Part shown: one piece after another, positions 9,044-18,552 of the stretch
Position numbering within the stretch: position 1 is the first letter of the stretch
How the letters are laid out: every line of letters starts with the position of its first letter
Translations under genes and position numbers: made by a program
Origin: Bauldia sp.
Lineage (GTDB): Bacteria > Pseudomonadota > Alphaproteobacteria > Rhizobiales > Kaistiaceae
Reading direction: 5' to 3'
DNA: 43,009 bases
Assembly: GCA_020442065.1 (NCBI GenBank)
Contig: JAGRKZ010000128.1
Coordinates: 1 to 43,009, forward strand
Notes under the pieces: generated by a model
Seen by the model: only the letters and a program-made list of their open reading frames with translations
What the model was told of the DNA's origin: nothing
Database searches by the model: none

Positions 9044-10201
9044 ATGGCTCACGGAGCGGACCAGGCATCGGGCGGCGGCCCAGGACGATCGATCGTCCTC
9101 GGCGAGAGCTTCCGCCGTTTCATGCTCCGGCCGGAGTCGACAGCGCTCGCCGCCGTCGTCATCCTCTTCGTCGTCTTCACGATCCTGTCGCCGCAGCTCT
9201 TCCCGACCAAGCTGACCTACATCAGCATCATGGCGGTCGCTGCCGAGCTCGGCATCATGAGCATCGGCATCACCCTGCTCATGATCGGCGGGCATTTCGA
9301 TCTCTCGATCGGCGCAGTGCTCGGCCTCACCTCCTATGTCGCCGTCGTGCTGATGCGCGACTTCGGGCTCTCGCCCATCGTCGCGGCGCCGGCGGCTGTC
9401 ATCGCCGGCGCGGCCCTCGGCTTCCTCAACGGCATCATCGTCGTCCGCTTCCGCATCCATTCCTTCGTCGTCACGCTCGGCACCATGCTGATCTGGCGCG
9501 GCGTCCTGATCGCGCTCACCGGCGGCTTCCCGATGACGGTGGATATCCCGCCGCTCTTCAAGGACGTGATGGCGGGGCCGCTAATCTTCGGCTTCCGGAT
9601 GTCGATGGTCTGGTTCTTCGGGATCGGGCTGCTCGGCACGTTCCTCCTCACCCGGACACGCTTCGGCAACTGGATCCAGGCGTGCGGCCAGAATCCCCAG
9701 GCGGCCCGGAATCTTGGCGTTCCGGTGGATCGGGTGACGGTCATCCTGTTCATGATCGCCTCGGCGCTCGGCGCGCTCTCGGGCATTGTCCAGGTCGCCC
9801 GTTTCTCCTCCGTCGACGCGCTCCGCGGCGAGGGCATGGAGCTTCAGGCGGTGGCGGTGACGGTGATCGGCGGCACGCTTCTGTCCGGTGGTTATGGCAG
9901 CGTCGTCGGCACCGTGCTCGGCGCCATCACCTTCGGAATGATCCAGGTCGGCCTCGTGCTTGCCGGCGCGCCGGGCCATTTCTTCCGCACGCTGACCGGC
10001 CTCATCGTCGTCCTTGCCGTCATCCTCAATACAGATGTCGCGCGGCGGCTGGCGCGGTCGCGCCCGCTCGCCGGGTTTCGGCGCAGCAGCGCCGCCGCTG
10101 ACGCTGCGATCCTCGGCGAGGCGCAGCCGGGCCGCGACGGCGTCGAGCCGGGCGTGATCGCCGAGAGCGGCGAGGCCTTCCGGGACGAGAAGACGCCATG
10201 A
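9044..10201 (+). CDS. CUT2-type sugar ABC transporter permease (system 1)
   Basis: This 385-residue membrane protein is of the RbsC/FrcC kind (BPD_transp_2), with about ten hydrophobic segments. Signature stretches are GIMSIGITLLMIGGHFDLSIGA, near residues 65-85, and the C-terminal AVAVTVIGGTLLSGGYGSV loop that couples to the ATPase. TRFGNWIQACGQNPQAARNLGVPV is also typical. The ATG at 9044 is chosen over an upstream start at 8981 that lies inside the hairpin. The last bases overlap the ATPase start by ATGA. The C-terminal tail of about 50 polar residues is longer than usual. Confidence 0.93.
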   Translation: MAHGADQASGGGPGRSIVLGESFRRFMLRPESTALAAVVILFVVFTILSPQLFPTKLTYISIMAVAAELGIMSIGITLLMIGGHFDLSIGAVLGLTSYVAVVLMRDFGLSPIVAAPAAVIAGAALGFLNGIIVVRFRIHSFVVTLGTMLIWRGVLIALTGGFPMTVDIPPLFKDVMAGPLIFGFRMSMVWFFGIGLLGTFLLTRTRFGNWIQACGQNPQAARNLGVPVDRVTVILFMIASALGALSGIVQVARFSSVDALRGEGMELQAVAVTVIGGTLLSGGYGSVVGTVLGAITFGMIQVGLVLAGAPGHFFRTLTGLIVVLAVILNTDVARRLARSRPLAGFRRSSAAADAAILGEAQPGRDGVEPGVIAESGEAFRDEKTP

Positions 10202-11046
10202 GCACGACATCCGAACCGGCCGGGCGGAAGACCGCCCTTCCCGACGGCAGCGGCAGCGAGGAAAGCGATCGGCCGCGTCGGCAGATCGCCCCGATTCCCG
10301 ACGGTGCGGTGCCGGTGATGGAGGCTATCGGTATCTCCAAGGGGTTCGGCGCCACCACGGCGCTCGTCGACGTGTCGCTGAAGGCCTATTCGGGCCGCAT
10401 CCTTGCGCTGCTCGGCGACAATGGGGCCGGCAAGTCGACCCTGATCAAGATCCTCTCCGGCGTCTTCCCGCCCGATCGGGGCGAGCTTCGGTTCAACGGC
10501 GAGCCGGTTCGCTTCTCGAGTCCGGCCGAGGCGCGGGCGCGGGGCATTGCCACCGTGTTCCAGGATCTCGCCGTGTGCGAGCTGTTGTCGGTCACCCGCA
10601 ATGTCGTGCTCGGGCGCGAGCCGCAGAAGGGGCTCGGGCCGTTCAAGTGGTTCGATCTCCGCCGCGCCGACGACATGGCGCGGTCCGCGCTGCATCGCCT
10701 CGGCGTGCGGTGGGAGCGCGGCCTTGACGAGCGTGGCATCAACATTTCGGGCGGCGAGCGCCAGTCCCTGGCGATCGCACGGGCGATGTTCTTCGGCTCG
10801 TCCCTGCTCATCCTTGACGAGCCGACATCGGCGCTTGCGGTCCGCCAGGCCGGGCGGGTGCTCGACCACATCACCCACGCCCGCGATCAGGGCCAGGCGG
10901 TTATCCTCATCACCCACAACTTCCGTCATGCGTTGTCGGTGGCGGACGATCTGACGGTGCTGGCGCAGGGGCGCGTCGCGGCCAATTTCCGCCGCGACGA
11001 AATCGAACTCGACGATCTCACCGACCTCGTCGCCCGCGTCGCGTGA
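10198..11046 (+). CDS. CUT2-type sugar ABC transporter ATPase, single nucleotide-binding domain (system 1)
   Basis: The 282-residue ATPase energises transport by system 1. Walker A (GDNGAGKST) starts at residue 73. The Q-loop is TVFQDLAV, the signature is ISGGERQSLAIARAM, Walker B is [11 protein letters not shown] and the switch His is in ITHN. Most RbsA-type ATPases hold two such domains in about 500 residues. This one has only one, like FrcA of the Sinorhizobium fructose system, so it should act as a homodimer. A 38-residue polar N-terminal extension precedes the domain, and a GTG near 10312 could be an alternative start. Confidence 0.93.
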   Translation: MSTTSEPAGRKTALPDGSGSEESDRPRRQIAPIPDGAVPVMEAIGISKGFGATTALVDVSLKAYSGRILALLGDNGAGKSTLIKILSGVFPPDRGELRFNGEPVRFSSPAEARARGIATVFQDLAVCELLSVTRNVVLGREPQKGLGPFKWFDLRRADDMARSALHRLGVRWERGLDERGINISGGERQSLAIARAMFFGSSLLILDEPTSALAVRQAGRVLDHITHARDQGQAVILITHNFRHALSVADDLTVLAQGRVAANFRRDEIELDDLTDLVARVA

Positions 11047-11080
11047 TGGGCAGAAACGACAGGCAGAGGAGTGCACTGAC

Positions 11081-11956
11081 TTGAGTACCAATGGCAGCGC
11101 CAAGCGGGTGGTGATCCACGAGGACGACGTCGGCATGTCCCACGGCGCCAATACGGCCTTTGTCGAGCTGTCGAAGCTGGGGACGTGCAGTTCGGGCTCG
11201 GTGATGGTGCCCTGTCCGTGGTTCCCGGAGGCTGCGGCGATCGCGGCGGCCGATCCCTCGCTCGACGTCGGCGTCCATCTGACGCTTACCAGCGAGCAGG
11301 TGCCCTATCGCTGGCGGCCGCTCACGGCGCCGCCGCGCTCGGCCGGGCTCACAGACGAGCTCGGCTATTTCTGGCCCGACGTTCCGCACGCCCGAAAGGC
11401 GGCGCCGGAGGCGGTCGAGGCCGAGCTCCGCGCCCAGATCGAAGCGGCCGTCGCGGCGGGAATCGATCCCACTCACTTCGACGCGCATATGGGCACCGCG
11501 CAAATGCCGGAGTTCGTCGCCATCTCGCGGAAGCTCGCCGCCGAGTACCGGGTGCCGATGCTCCTGGTGAAGGACTATTCCCGCTACAATCCCGCGACCT
11601 ATGCCGGCCCCCTCGATCCGGCCGGATACGACGCGGAGATCGTGGCGGCGCGCGTGGCCGGCGAGCCCGTCTTCGACATCGTCTGCGAGACGCCGTGGGC
11701 CCGCACGACCGACGCCGAGACCGCCTACCGCGAAATCTTTGCCGGCATCGAGCCGGGGCTCACGTTCCTGTCCATGCACTTCAACCGTCCCGGCGACTTC
11801 GAGGCGGTCAATCCCGAGTGGGCACATATCCGCACGGAGGAATATGCTCTCTTCCGGACCGGGAAGATTCGCGAATGGATCGACGAGTTCGACATCGAAG
11901 TCATCGGCATGAAGCCGCTCCGCGAGGCGCTCCGCGCGCGCTCGGCCGGGCGCTGA
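11081..11956 (+). CDS. YdjC/ChbG-family carbohydrate deacetylase
   Basis: This is a 291-residue member of the YdjC/ChbG/HpnK family, metal-dependent deacetylases that remove N-acetyl groups from sugars such as chitooligosaccharides. The metal-binding start VVIHEDDVGMSHGAN, the His of DVGVHLTLTSE and the HFDAHMGTAQ segment match the family's Asp/His/His site. The start is TTG at 11081, nine bases after an AGAGGAG ribosome site. It lies between the first transporter and the aminotransferase, which suggests that it deacetylates an N-acetylated intermediate or imported substrate. No signal peptide is seen, so action is in the cytoplasm. Confidence 0.85.
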   Translation: MSTNGSAKRVVIHEDDVGMSHGANTAFVELSKLGTCSSGSVMVPCPWFPEAAAIAAADPSLDVGVHLTLTSEQVPYRWRPLTAPPRSAGLTDELGYFWPDVPHARKAAPEAVEAELRAQIEAAVAAGIDPTHFDAHMGTAQMPEFVAISRKLAAEYRVPMLLVKDYSRYNPATYAGPLDPAGYDAEIVAARVAGEPVFDIVCETPWARTTDAETAYREIFAGIEPGLTFLSMHFNRPGDFEAVNPEWAHIRTEEYALFRTGKIREWIDEFDIEVIGMKPLREALRARSAGR

Positions 11957-11988
11957 TGAGCCACAAGAAGAGGACCTGAGGAGGACCC

Positions 11989-13269
11989 ATGTATATCGTC
12001 GGCGACGAAGAGATCGAGGCAGTGACCAAGGTTCTCCGCGAGGGGAAGCTGTTCCGCTACGGAATCGGCGGGGAATGCGACCGCTTCGAGCAGCGCTACG
12101 CCGACTATCTCGGCGTCAAGCACTTCGCGCTCGCGGCCAGCGGCTCCAACGCGCTTGCCGCGGCGATGATCGCGGTCGGCCTCGGGCCGGGCGACGAGGT
12201 CCTGATCCCGGCCCACACCTACATGGCGACGGCGACCTCGGTGCTCGCCGTCGGTGCGATCCCGGTGATCGTCGACATCGACGAATCGATCACCCTTTCG
12301 CCGAAGGCGGTCGAGGCGGCGATCGGGCCGCGGACCAAGGCTGTGGTGCCGGTGCACATGTGGGGCGCGGCCGCCGACATGGATGCGATCATGGACATCG
12401 CCAAGCGGCGGAACCTGATCGTCATCGAAGACGCCTGCCAGGGCGTCGGCGGCGGCTACAAGGGCAAGAAGTTCGGTGCGATCGGCCACATCGGCGCGTT
12501 CAGCTTCAACTACTACAAGAACATGACCTCCGGCGAGGGCGGCGGCGTTGCGGTCAACGATGACCGGCTCGCCAAGCGCGCCCAGGGGGCGATCGATCCC
12601 TGCCACTTCTACTGGAGCGGCCGAGACGACGAAGAAAAGCCGTTCGCCGGGAACGGCGCGCGGGCGACCGAGCTGATGGGCGCGATGCTCAACGTCCAGC
12701 TCGACCGCCTCGACAACATGATCGGTAAGATGCGCGCCGAGAAGAAGCGGATCCTCGCCGGCACGGCCTCGCTCGACAATCTCGGCATGAAACCGGCGCC
12801 GATGAACAGTCCGGACCACGATTGCGCGACCCAGGTGATGTACACGCTGCCTTCGGCGGACAAGGCGAACCGCTTCGTCGAGATCTTCCCGAGCGTGATC
12901 GCCGGCAAGACCGGGCGTCACACCTACACCGAGTGGGATCAGGTGCTGATCGGCGCCGGCGCCGCGCACCCGGCGATGAACCCCTACCTGATGCCGCAGA
13001 ATGCCGAGTGCCGGAAGACCTACTCGAAGGACATGTGCGCCGGTTCGCTCGACATCCTCAACCGCACCGTGATGATCGCCACCAACCCCAGGCACGGGGA
13101 TGCCGAGATCGATGCGATGATCCACAATATCGGCATCGCCGCGCGGGTCGCGCTCGGTGGCATGTCGCCGGAGGAGGCCGAGCTTCGGGACGTCGAAGCC
13201 GTCGATACCCAGAAATTCGACATAACCAGCCGCGAGCGCGAGGCGGCCACCACCAAGCGGTCGGCCTGA
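11989..13269 (+). CDS. DegT/DnrJ/EryC1/StrS-family PLP-dependent aminotransferase
   Basis: This is a 426-residue sugar or cyclitol aminotransferase. ALAASGSNALAAAM forms the cofactor phosphate-binding region, VIEDACQGVGG carries the PLP-stacking Asp, and the PLP lysine is K177 in SFNYYKNMTSGEGG. The start at 11989 has a textbook GAGGAGGACCC site. Family members usually work in biosynthesis of amino sugars or aminocyclitols such as scyllo-inosamine. In this uptake operon it may run in reverse to remove an amino group. The product has a 40-residue polar C-terminal tail beyond the core. The open antisense frame opposite is a GC-driven shadow. Confidence 0.9.
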   Translation: MYIVGDEEIEAVTKVLREGKLFRYGIGGECDRFEQRYADYLGVKHFALAASGSNALAAAMIAVGLGPGDEVLIPAHTYMATATSVLAVGAIPVIVDIDESITLSPKAVEAAIGPRTKAVVPVHMWGAAADMDAIMDIAKRRNLIVIEDACQGVGGGYKGKKFGAIGHIGAFSFNYYKNMTSGEGGGVAVNDDRLAKRAQGAIDPCHFYWSGRDDEEKPFAGNGARATELMGAMLNVQLDRLDNMIGKMRAEKKRILAGTASLDNLGMKPAPMNSPDHDCATQVMYTLPSADKANRFVEIFPSVIAGKTGRHTYTEWDQVLIGAGAAHPAMNPYLMPQNAECRKTYSKDMCAGSLDILNRTVMIATNPRHGDAEIDAMIHNIGIAARVALGGMSPEEAELRDVEAVDTQKFDITSREREAATTKRSA

Positions 13270-13300
13270 GGCCGGCGGAGGGCAGGCGGCGGAGACGGAC

Positions 13301-14845
13301 ATGCTCGACTACGACACCCTCTCCCCGGTCGTCGAAGGCTATCCCGGCCGCCAGAGCTATCGGCCGGGAGAGGAGCTGACGCTCCACTGCACGTCGCGGG
13401 TCGGCGCATTCTCGGTCGAGATCGCGCGGATCGGCAACCGCCGCGAGGTGGTGTGGAGCAAGGCGGGCATTGCCGGGCGCGAACAACCGGTACCGGACGA
13501 GGCCTATGCGAAAGGGTGTGGGTGGCCCGCGAGCTTCGGGCTGAGCATTCCGGCCGACTGGCGGTCCGGCTTCTACGAGGTGGCGCTCATCGCCGACGGC
13601 CTCGAGGGCCCGGAGGCGGTGGGCCGTGCCTTCTTCGTGCTCCGGGCGGCGGAGCCCGGCAGCGACTGTTCCGCAGTTCTGGTGATCCAGACCAATACCT
13701 ACAACGCGTACAACCGGTGGGGCGGCGAGTGCCTCTATACCGGCAAGTCCCGGGTCTCGTTCCAGCGGCCGATCGAATATGGCTATCTGGCGCGGCCGGC
13801 GGACCCGGACGGCTTCGATGGCCGTGCCGCCAACGTGACACCGGAGCCCGATCCGGACCACCACCGGCTGCAGCGTTATCTCCGCCAGACGCGGGTGCCG
13901 GTCTGGACCACCTCCGCCGGCTGGTACAACTGGGAGCGGCGCTTCGTGCGCTGGGCCGAGGACGCCGGGCTGCACTTCGACTATGCGGTGAACAGCGACC
14001 TCGAGTTCAGGCCCGAGATCCTCGAGCCGTATCGCCTGCTGCTCAGCGTCGGTCATGACGAGTACTGGTCGCGGGGGATGCGCGACGCCGTCGATGCCCA
14101 TCTCGGCCGCGGCGGCAATCTCGCGGTCTTCTCCGGCAACACGGTCTACTGGCAGGTCCGCTACGAGGACGGCGGCGAGACCATGGTCTGCCACAAATAT
14201 GCGGCGCGCGAGACCGATCCGGTGATGGGCACCGACCGCCAGAGCGCGCTCACCAGCATCTGGTCCGATCCGCTCATCGGCCGCCCGGAGAACCTGACGA
14301 CGGGCCTTTCGTTCTGCCGTGGCGGCTACGTGCGCTTCGGGAGCTGCGTGCCGCGCAGCTCGGGCGCGTACACGATCCACCGGCCCGACCATTGGGCGTT
14401 CGAAGGCACGGGCCTCCGCTACGGCGATGCGCTCGGCCTCGGCTCGCATATCGTCGGCTATGAGGTCGACGGCTGCGACCTTGCCCTAGTCGACGGTCTG
14501 CCGCGGCCGACCGGTATCGACGGCACCCCGGAGAACATGGAGGTGCTCGCCACCGCTCCGGCGCATCTGATCTCGAACGGGCCGGCCGGCAACGAAACCA
14601 TCGTGCCGCTCAGCTTCGATCCGGACGCGATCGGCGATCTTGAATTCACCGCAACCACGCTATTCGGCGAAGCAACGCCGGCGGCCACGGCGCGCCTCGC
14701 CAGAGGACACGCGGTGATGGGCTGTTTCCGCCATCCCGGCGGCGGAACCGTCTTCAATGCCGGGACAGCCGACTGGGCCTACGGACTGGACGCGGATGCT
14801 CTCGTCCAGCGCGTGACCCGCAACGTCTTGACCAGGCTGGGATGA
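13301..14845 (+). CDS. N,N-dimethylformamidase beta-subunit-like hydrolase
   Basis: The 514-residue protein matches the core of the large subunit of N,N-dimethylformamidase, an iron-dependent amide hydrolase. Seen motifs are NTYNAYNRWGG (Y134, Y137, W140) and SVGHDEYWS (E254, Y255). The known enzyme uses two Tyr and one Glu to bind iron, and these residues are candidates. An N-terminal beta-rich domain (about 1-115) precedes the core. The characterised large subunit is roughly 250 residues longer and needs a small subunit, and no small-subunit gene is visible here. In this operon it may cleave a formamide or other amide on a sugar-like substrate. That role is inference. Confidence 0.75.
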   Translation: MLDYDTLSPVVEGYPGRQSYRPGEELTLHCTSRVGAFSVEIARIGNRREVVWSKAGIAGREQPVPDEAYAKGCGWPASFGLSIPADWRSGFYEVALIADGLEGPEAVGRAFFVLRAAEPGSDCSAVLVIQTNTYNAYNRWGGECLYTGKSRVSFQRPIEYGYLARPADPDGFDGRAANVTPEPDPDHHRLQRYLRQTRVPVWTTSAGWYNWERRFVRWAEDAGLHFDYAVNSDLEFRPEILEPYRLLLSVGHDEYWSRGMRDAVDAHLGRGGNLAVFSGNTVYWQVRYEDGGETMVCHKYAARETDPVMGTDRQSALTSIWSDPLIGRPENLTTGLSFCRGGYVRFGSCVPRSSGAYTIHRPDHWAFEGTGLRYGDALGLGSHIVGYEVDGCDLALVDGLPRPTGIDGTPENMEVLATAPAHLISNGPAGNETIVPLSFDPDAIGDLEFTATTLFGEATPAATARLARGHAVMGCFRHPGGGTVFNAGTADWAYGLDADALVQRVTRNVLTRLG

Positions 14846-14877
14846 ACCCTGGCCGCATGAAAAAGAGGGAGACTGTG

Positions 14878-15843
14878 ATGAGATACCTTCCAAGGATTGC
14901 GCTTGCGGCCGCCGCCGTAGGCCTTGTCGCCACCGTCGCGAGTGCCGAGGGGCTCAAGGATCCCAAGGACGTCAAGATCGCCGTCGTCGTGCACGGCTCC
15001 GCCTCCGACCCTTACTGGTCGGTGGTGAAGCGGGGCGTCGATGACGCCGCGGCGCTGACCGGCGCACAGGTGCAGTACATCTCGCCACAGGTCTTCGACG
15101 AGGTCGAGCATGCCCGCCTGATCGATGCGGCGGTCGCAACCAAGCCCGACGGCATCATCGTCTCGATCGCTGATCCCGACGCGCTCCGCGGGTCGGTGAC
15201 GGGGGCGATCGCCGCCGGCATCCCGACGATGAACATCGACTCCAACGAGGTCCCCGGCGAGGAGATGGGCGTCACCTTCTACGTCGGCACCGTGTCGGAA
15301 TACGATTCCGGCAAGCGCGCCGGCGAGCGCCTCGCCAAGGACGGCATCCTCAAGGTGGTCTGCATCAACCACGAGGTCGGCAACACCAGCCTCGACGATC
15401 GCTGCCGCGGTCTCAACGACGGCCTGGCGCCGTCCGGCGGCGGCACCGAGGTGGTGGCGGTGACGCCCGATCCGGGCGACATCCAGCGCCGGACCGAGGC
15501 GTATCTCTCGGCCCACCCCGAGGTCCAGGGCGTGTTCGCCATGGGCGCAGGCGCGGCCAACCCGCTGATTCCGCTGTTCAAGGAAAAGGAGCTGTTCGGC
15601 AAGATCAAGCTCTACACCTTCGACATCTCGCCCGAGGTGCTCGATTCGATCGTTGCCGGCGAGATGGAGTTCGGCATGGACGCCCAGCAGTACCTGATGG
15701 GCTTCGTCCCGGTCATCAACATGGTCGAGTACGCCACGCACGGCTTCTGGCCGCAGAGCGACGTCTATACCGGCCCGCTCTTCGTCGACACGCCCGCGGC
15801 GGCCGAGGCGATCCTCGTGCTCGCCAAGGAAGGTATCCGCTAG
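14878..15843 (+). CDS. CUT2-type sugar ABC transporter, periplasmic substrate-binding protein (system 2)
   Basis: This is a 321-residue RbsB-type binding protein. The start at 14878 follows AGAGGGAGA. An earlier in-frame ATG at 14842 overlaps the previous stop and disrupts the signal peptide. MRYLPRIALAAAAVGLVATVASA is the secretion signal. VAVVVHGSASDPYWSVVKRGVDDAA, PDGIIVSIADPDALRGSV and YTFDISPEVLDSIVAGEME mark the two lobes. The C-terminus (YTGPLFVDTPAAAEAILVLAKEGIR) parallels that of the system 1 protein, so the two are probably paralogues. A strong hairpin follows before the permease. Confidence 0.92.
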   Translation: MRYLPRIALAAAAVGLVATVASAEGLKDPKDVKIAVVVHGSASDPYWSVVKRGVDDAAALTGAQVQYISPQVFDEVEHARLIDAAVATKPDGIIVSIADPDALRGSVTGAIAAGIPTMNIDSNEVPGEEMGVTFYVGTVSEYDSGKRAGERLAKDGILKVVCINHEVGNTSLDDRCRGLNDGLAPSGGGTEVVAVTPDPGDIQRRTEAYLSAHPEVQGVFAMGAGAANPLIPLFKEKELFGKIKLYTFDISPEVLDSIVAGEMEFGMDAQQYLMGFVPVINMVEYATHGFWPQSDVYTGPLFVDTPAAAEAILVLAKEGIR

Positions 15844-15861
15844 CCCTCATAGCGGCGACTT

Positions 15862-15890
15862 CCGGGGGAGGGCCTGGCGCTCTCCCCCGG
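15862..15890 (+). terminator. Hairpin between binding-protein and permease genes (system 2)
   Basis: CCGGGGGAG at 15862-15870 pairs perfectly with CTCCCCCGG at 15882-15890, followed by CCTTTTGCAATTTT. The modest T-rich tail suggests a partial terminator that lowers expression of the downstream permease and ATPase relative to the binding protein. The permease start is 49 bases further on, with no obvious new promoter. Confidence 0.65.
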
Positions 15891-15939
15891 CCTTTTGCAA
15901 TTTTCCCGTAGCTGTCGATGACGAGGTCGAAGCGCTAAG

Positions 15940-17114
15940 ATGACGGCCATGGAACGAGAAGCGGGGTCGGCCGAGGGCGACCATGCCGCAGGGCGATTCG
16001 GTATCGCCGCAAAGCGGCGCGGGGCGCATGACGAGCGGATTGCCGAGGCGGGCTGGCTGACCCGGCTGCTGCGGCGCCCGGAGGCGGGCGCTGCGGGCGG
16101 TCTGATCGCGGCGCTCGTCATCTTCGCCTTCCTGCCGGGCGCGAAGGCCTTGTACTCGCTGCAAGGCTCGATGACGTTCCTGACGCTGTCGGCGGAACTC
16201 GGCATCATCGCCACTGCCGCGGCCCTCCTCATCATCGCCGGCGAATTCGACCTCTCGGTCGGCTCGATGATCGGCTTCGCCGGCGTGGTCATCGGCCTGA
16301 CGGTGCGCGAATTGGGCTTCCCGCTGTGGGGCGGCGTGCTCTCGGCCTTCGCGGTCGCCATCGTCGTCGGCTGGTTCAATGGGCTGATCGTCGTCAAGAC
16401 GCGCCTTCCGTCGTTCATCGTGACGCTGGCGTCGCTGTTCATCCTGCGCGGCCTCTCGATCGGCATCACCCGCACGGTCACCGGCCGGACCCAGATCCCC
16501 TACATCCTCGACGGCGTGCCGGATCCCTGGACCGCCGAGATCTTCAACGGCCACATCCTTGGCGGGCTGTTCCGGTGGATGGGCAGCCAGGGCTGGATCG
16601 ACACCCGAAGCGACGGCCTGCCCTTCGTCCCCGGCATCCCGATGTCGATCGTCTGGTGCATCGGCGTTGCCATCGTCGCCGGCTGGATCCTCACCAATAC
16701 GCGCTTCGGCAACTGGATCTACGCCTCCGGCGGCGATGCGGACGTCGCCCGCAACGTCGGCGTGCCGGTCGCCCGGGTGAAGATCCTTCTGTTCATCGGA
16801 ACCGCCTGCGCGGCGACCCTGCTCGCCTGCATCCAGGTGATGGAAGCCGGCTCCGCCGACACCCTCCGCGGCACGCTCAAGGAGTTCGAGGCGATCATTG
16901 CCGCGGTGATCGGCGGGGTGCTGCTTACCGGGGGCTACGGCACCGTGATCGGCGCGGTCCTTGGCGCGCTGATCTTCGGCTTCGTGCAGATGGGCATCTT
17001 CTACACCGGCATCGACACCGACTGGTTCAAGGTCTTTCTGGGCGCGATGATCCTGATCGCGGTGCTGGTCAACAACTACATCCGCGCCAAGGCGCTGGGC
17101 GAGAGGACAGCGGG

Positions 17115-17118
<4 letters not shown>
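15940..17118 (+). CDS. CUT2-type sugar ABC transporter permease (system 2)
   Basis: This is a 392-residue RbsC-type membrane permease. It shows the conserved [20 protein letters not shown] segment, [26 protein letters not shown] and the coupling region [19 protein letters not shown]. About ten hydrophobic helices are evident. The first 50 residues are polar and cytoplasmic. The ATG at 15940 has only a distant GAGG, and nearby ATG codons cannot be excluded. It overlaps the ATPase start by ATGA. A loop insertion near residues 185-220 ([17 protein letters not shown] onward) makes it slightly longer than system 1. Confidence 0.92.
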
Positions 17119-17936
<818 letters not shown>

Positions 17937-17940
17937 CAAA

Positions 17941-18400
17941 TCATTGAGGCGCGGCGAGGGGTACGTTCACCTCAGCTTCGATTCGTCCTTGGGAGAAGCC
18001 GCGTTCGGGGTGAAGGTCGGCCTCGACAGAACCGACTCCCGTGGCACCAGTAAATCTTCCTGTTCCGCCTTTGAACACGACGTTGACGGTGGCCTTGTCG
18101 GGTTCGCCATCGGAGTCTCGATCCAAGACAATGCCGTTGAAGTCGCAAAACAGCATGTCTTGGCCGTTGGCAGAAAAGAAGGACGCTTCTCCACTGACCC
18201 GATTGGGTGTGACTGATCGATCTAAAATCAGGGATTGTGCCGAATAAAACTAAGCCCAAGGTGGCGTTCGTGTCTTCGTGAGTTGCTGTCAATCGCATGG
18301 CGCTGGCGGATAGTAGGTTCACCGGGAACAGTGGCCCTTTGTAATTAGCTACAAAAGTCTGCGTCTCGTATCCTTTTGCCAATCCGAAGACCTTCGCCAT
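17941..18400 (-). pseudogene. Frameshifted gene for a small beta-rich protein of unknown function
   Basis: Reading from the ATG at 18400, with a GGGAGG site upstream, gives MAKVFGLAKGYETQTFVANY up to NATLGLVLFG near 18245. The coding signal then moves by one base and continues as AQSLILDRSVTPNRVSGEAS to a TGA at 17941. The second half contains FKGGTGRFTGATG, a motif seen in small beta-barrel proteins of the allene-oxide-cyclase-like kind. Joined, the product would be about 150 residues. The DNA is visibly less GC-rich than its neighbours, suggesting acquisition by transfer. The shift falls next to an AAAA/TTTT run at 18245-18249. It could be a true mutation or a sequencing error. Confidence 0.6.
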
Positions 18401-18552
18401 CGCTGCCTCCCTGCCTCGTTAAGGTTGGGGGATTGTATCATTTCCAGCCCGAGATGACGATAACAGTGCTACTCTACGTAGCTCAGCTCGCTTAGGACGA
18501 CCCCCCCCCGGAAGGCTAGATCAACGGCCGGATGGAAACTAGCAAGGCACCA

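Noticed and set aside
11725..13302. 525-codon minus-strand open frame
   Set aside because: Shadow of the DegT-type aminotransferase gene, with biased composition and no domain signal.
18473..18500. tRNA-like string GTAGCTCAGCTCGCTTAG
   Set aside because: It resembles a D-arm, but no anticodon arm, T-arm or acceptor pairing follows in either direction.
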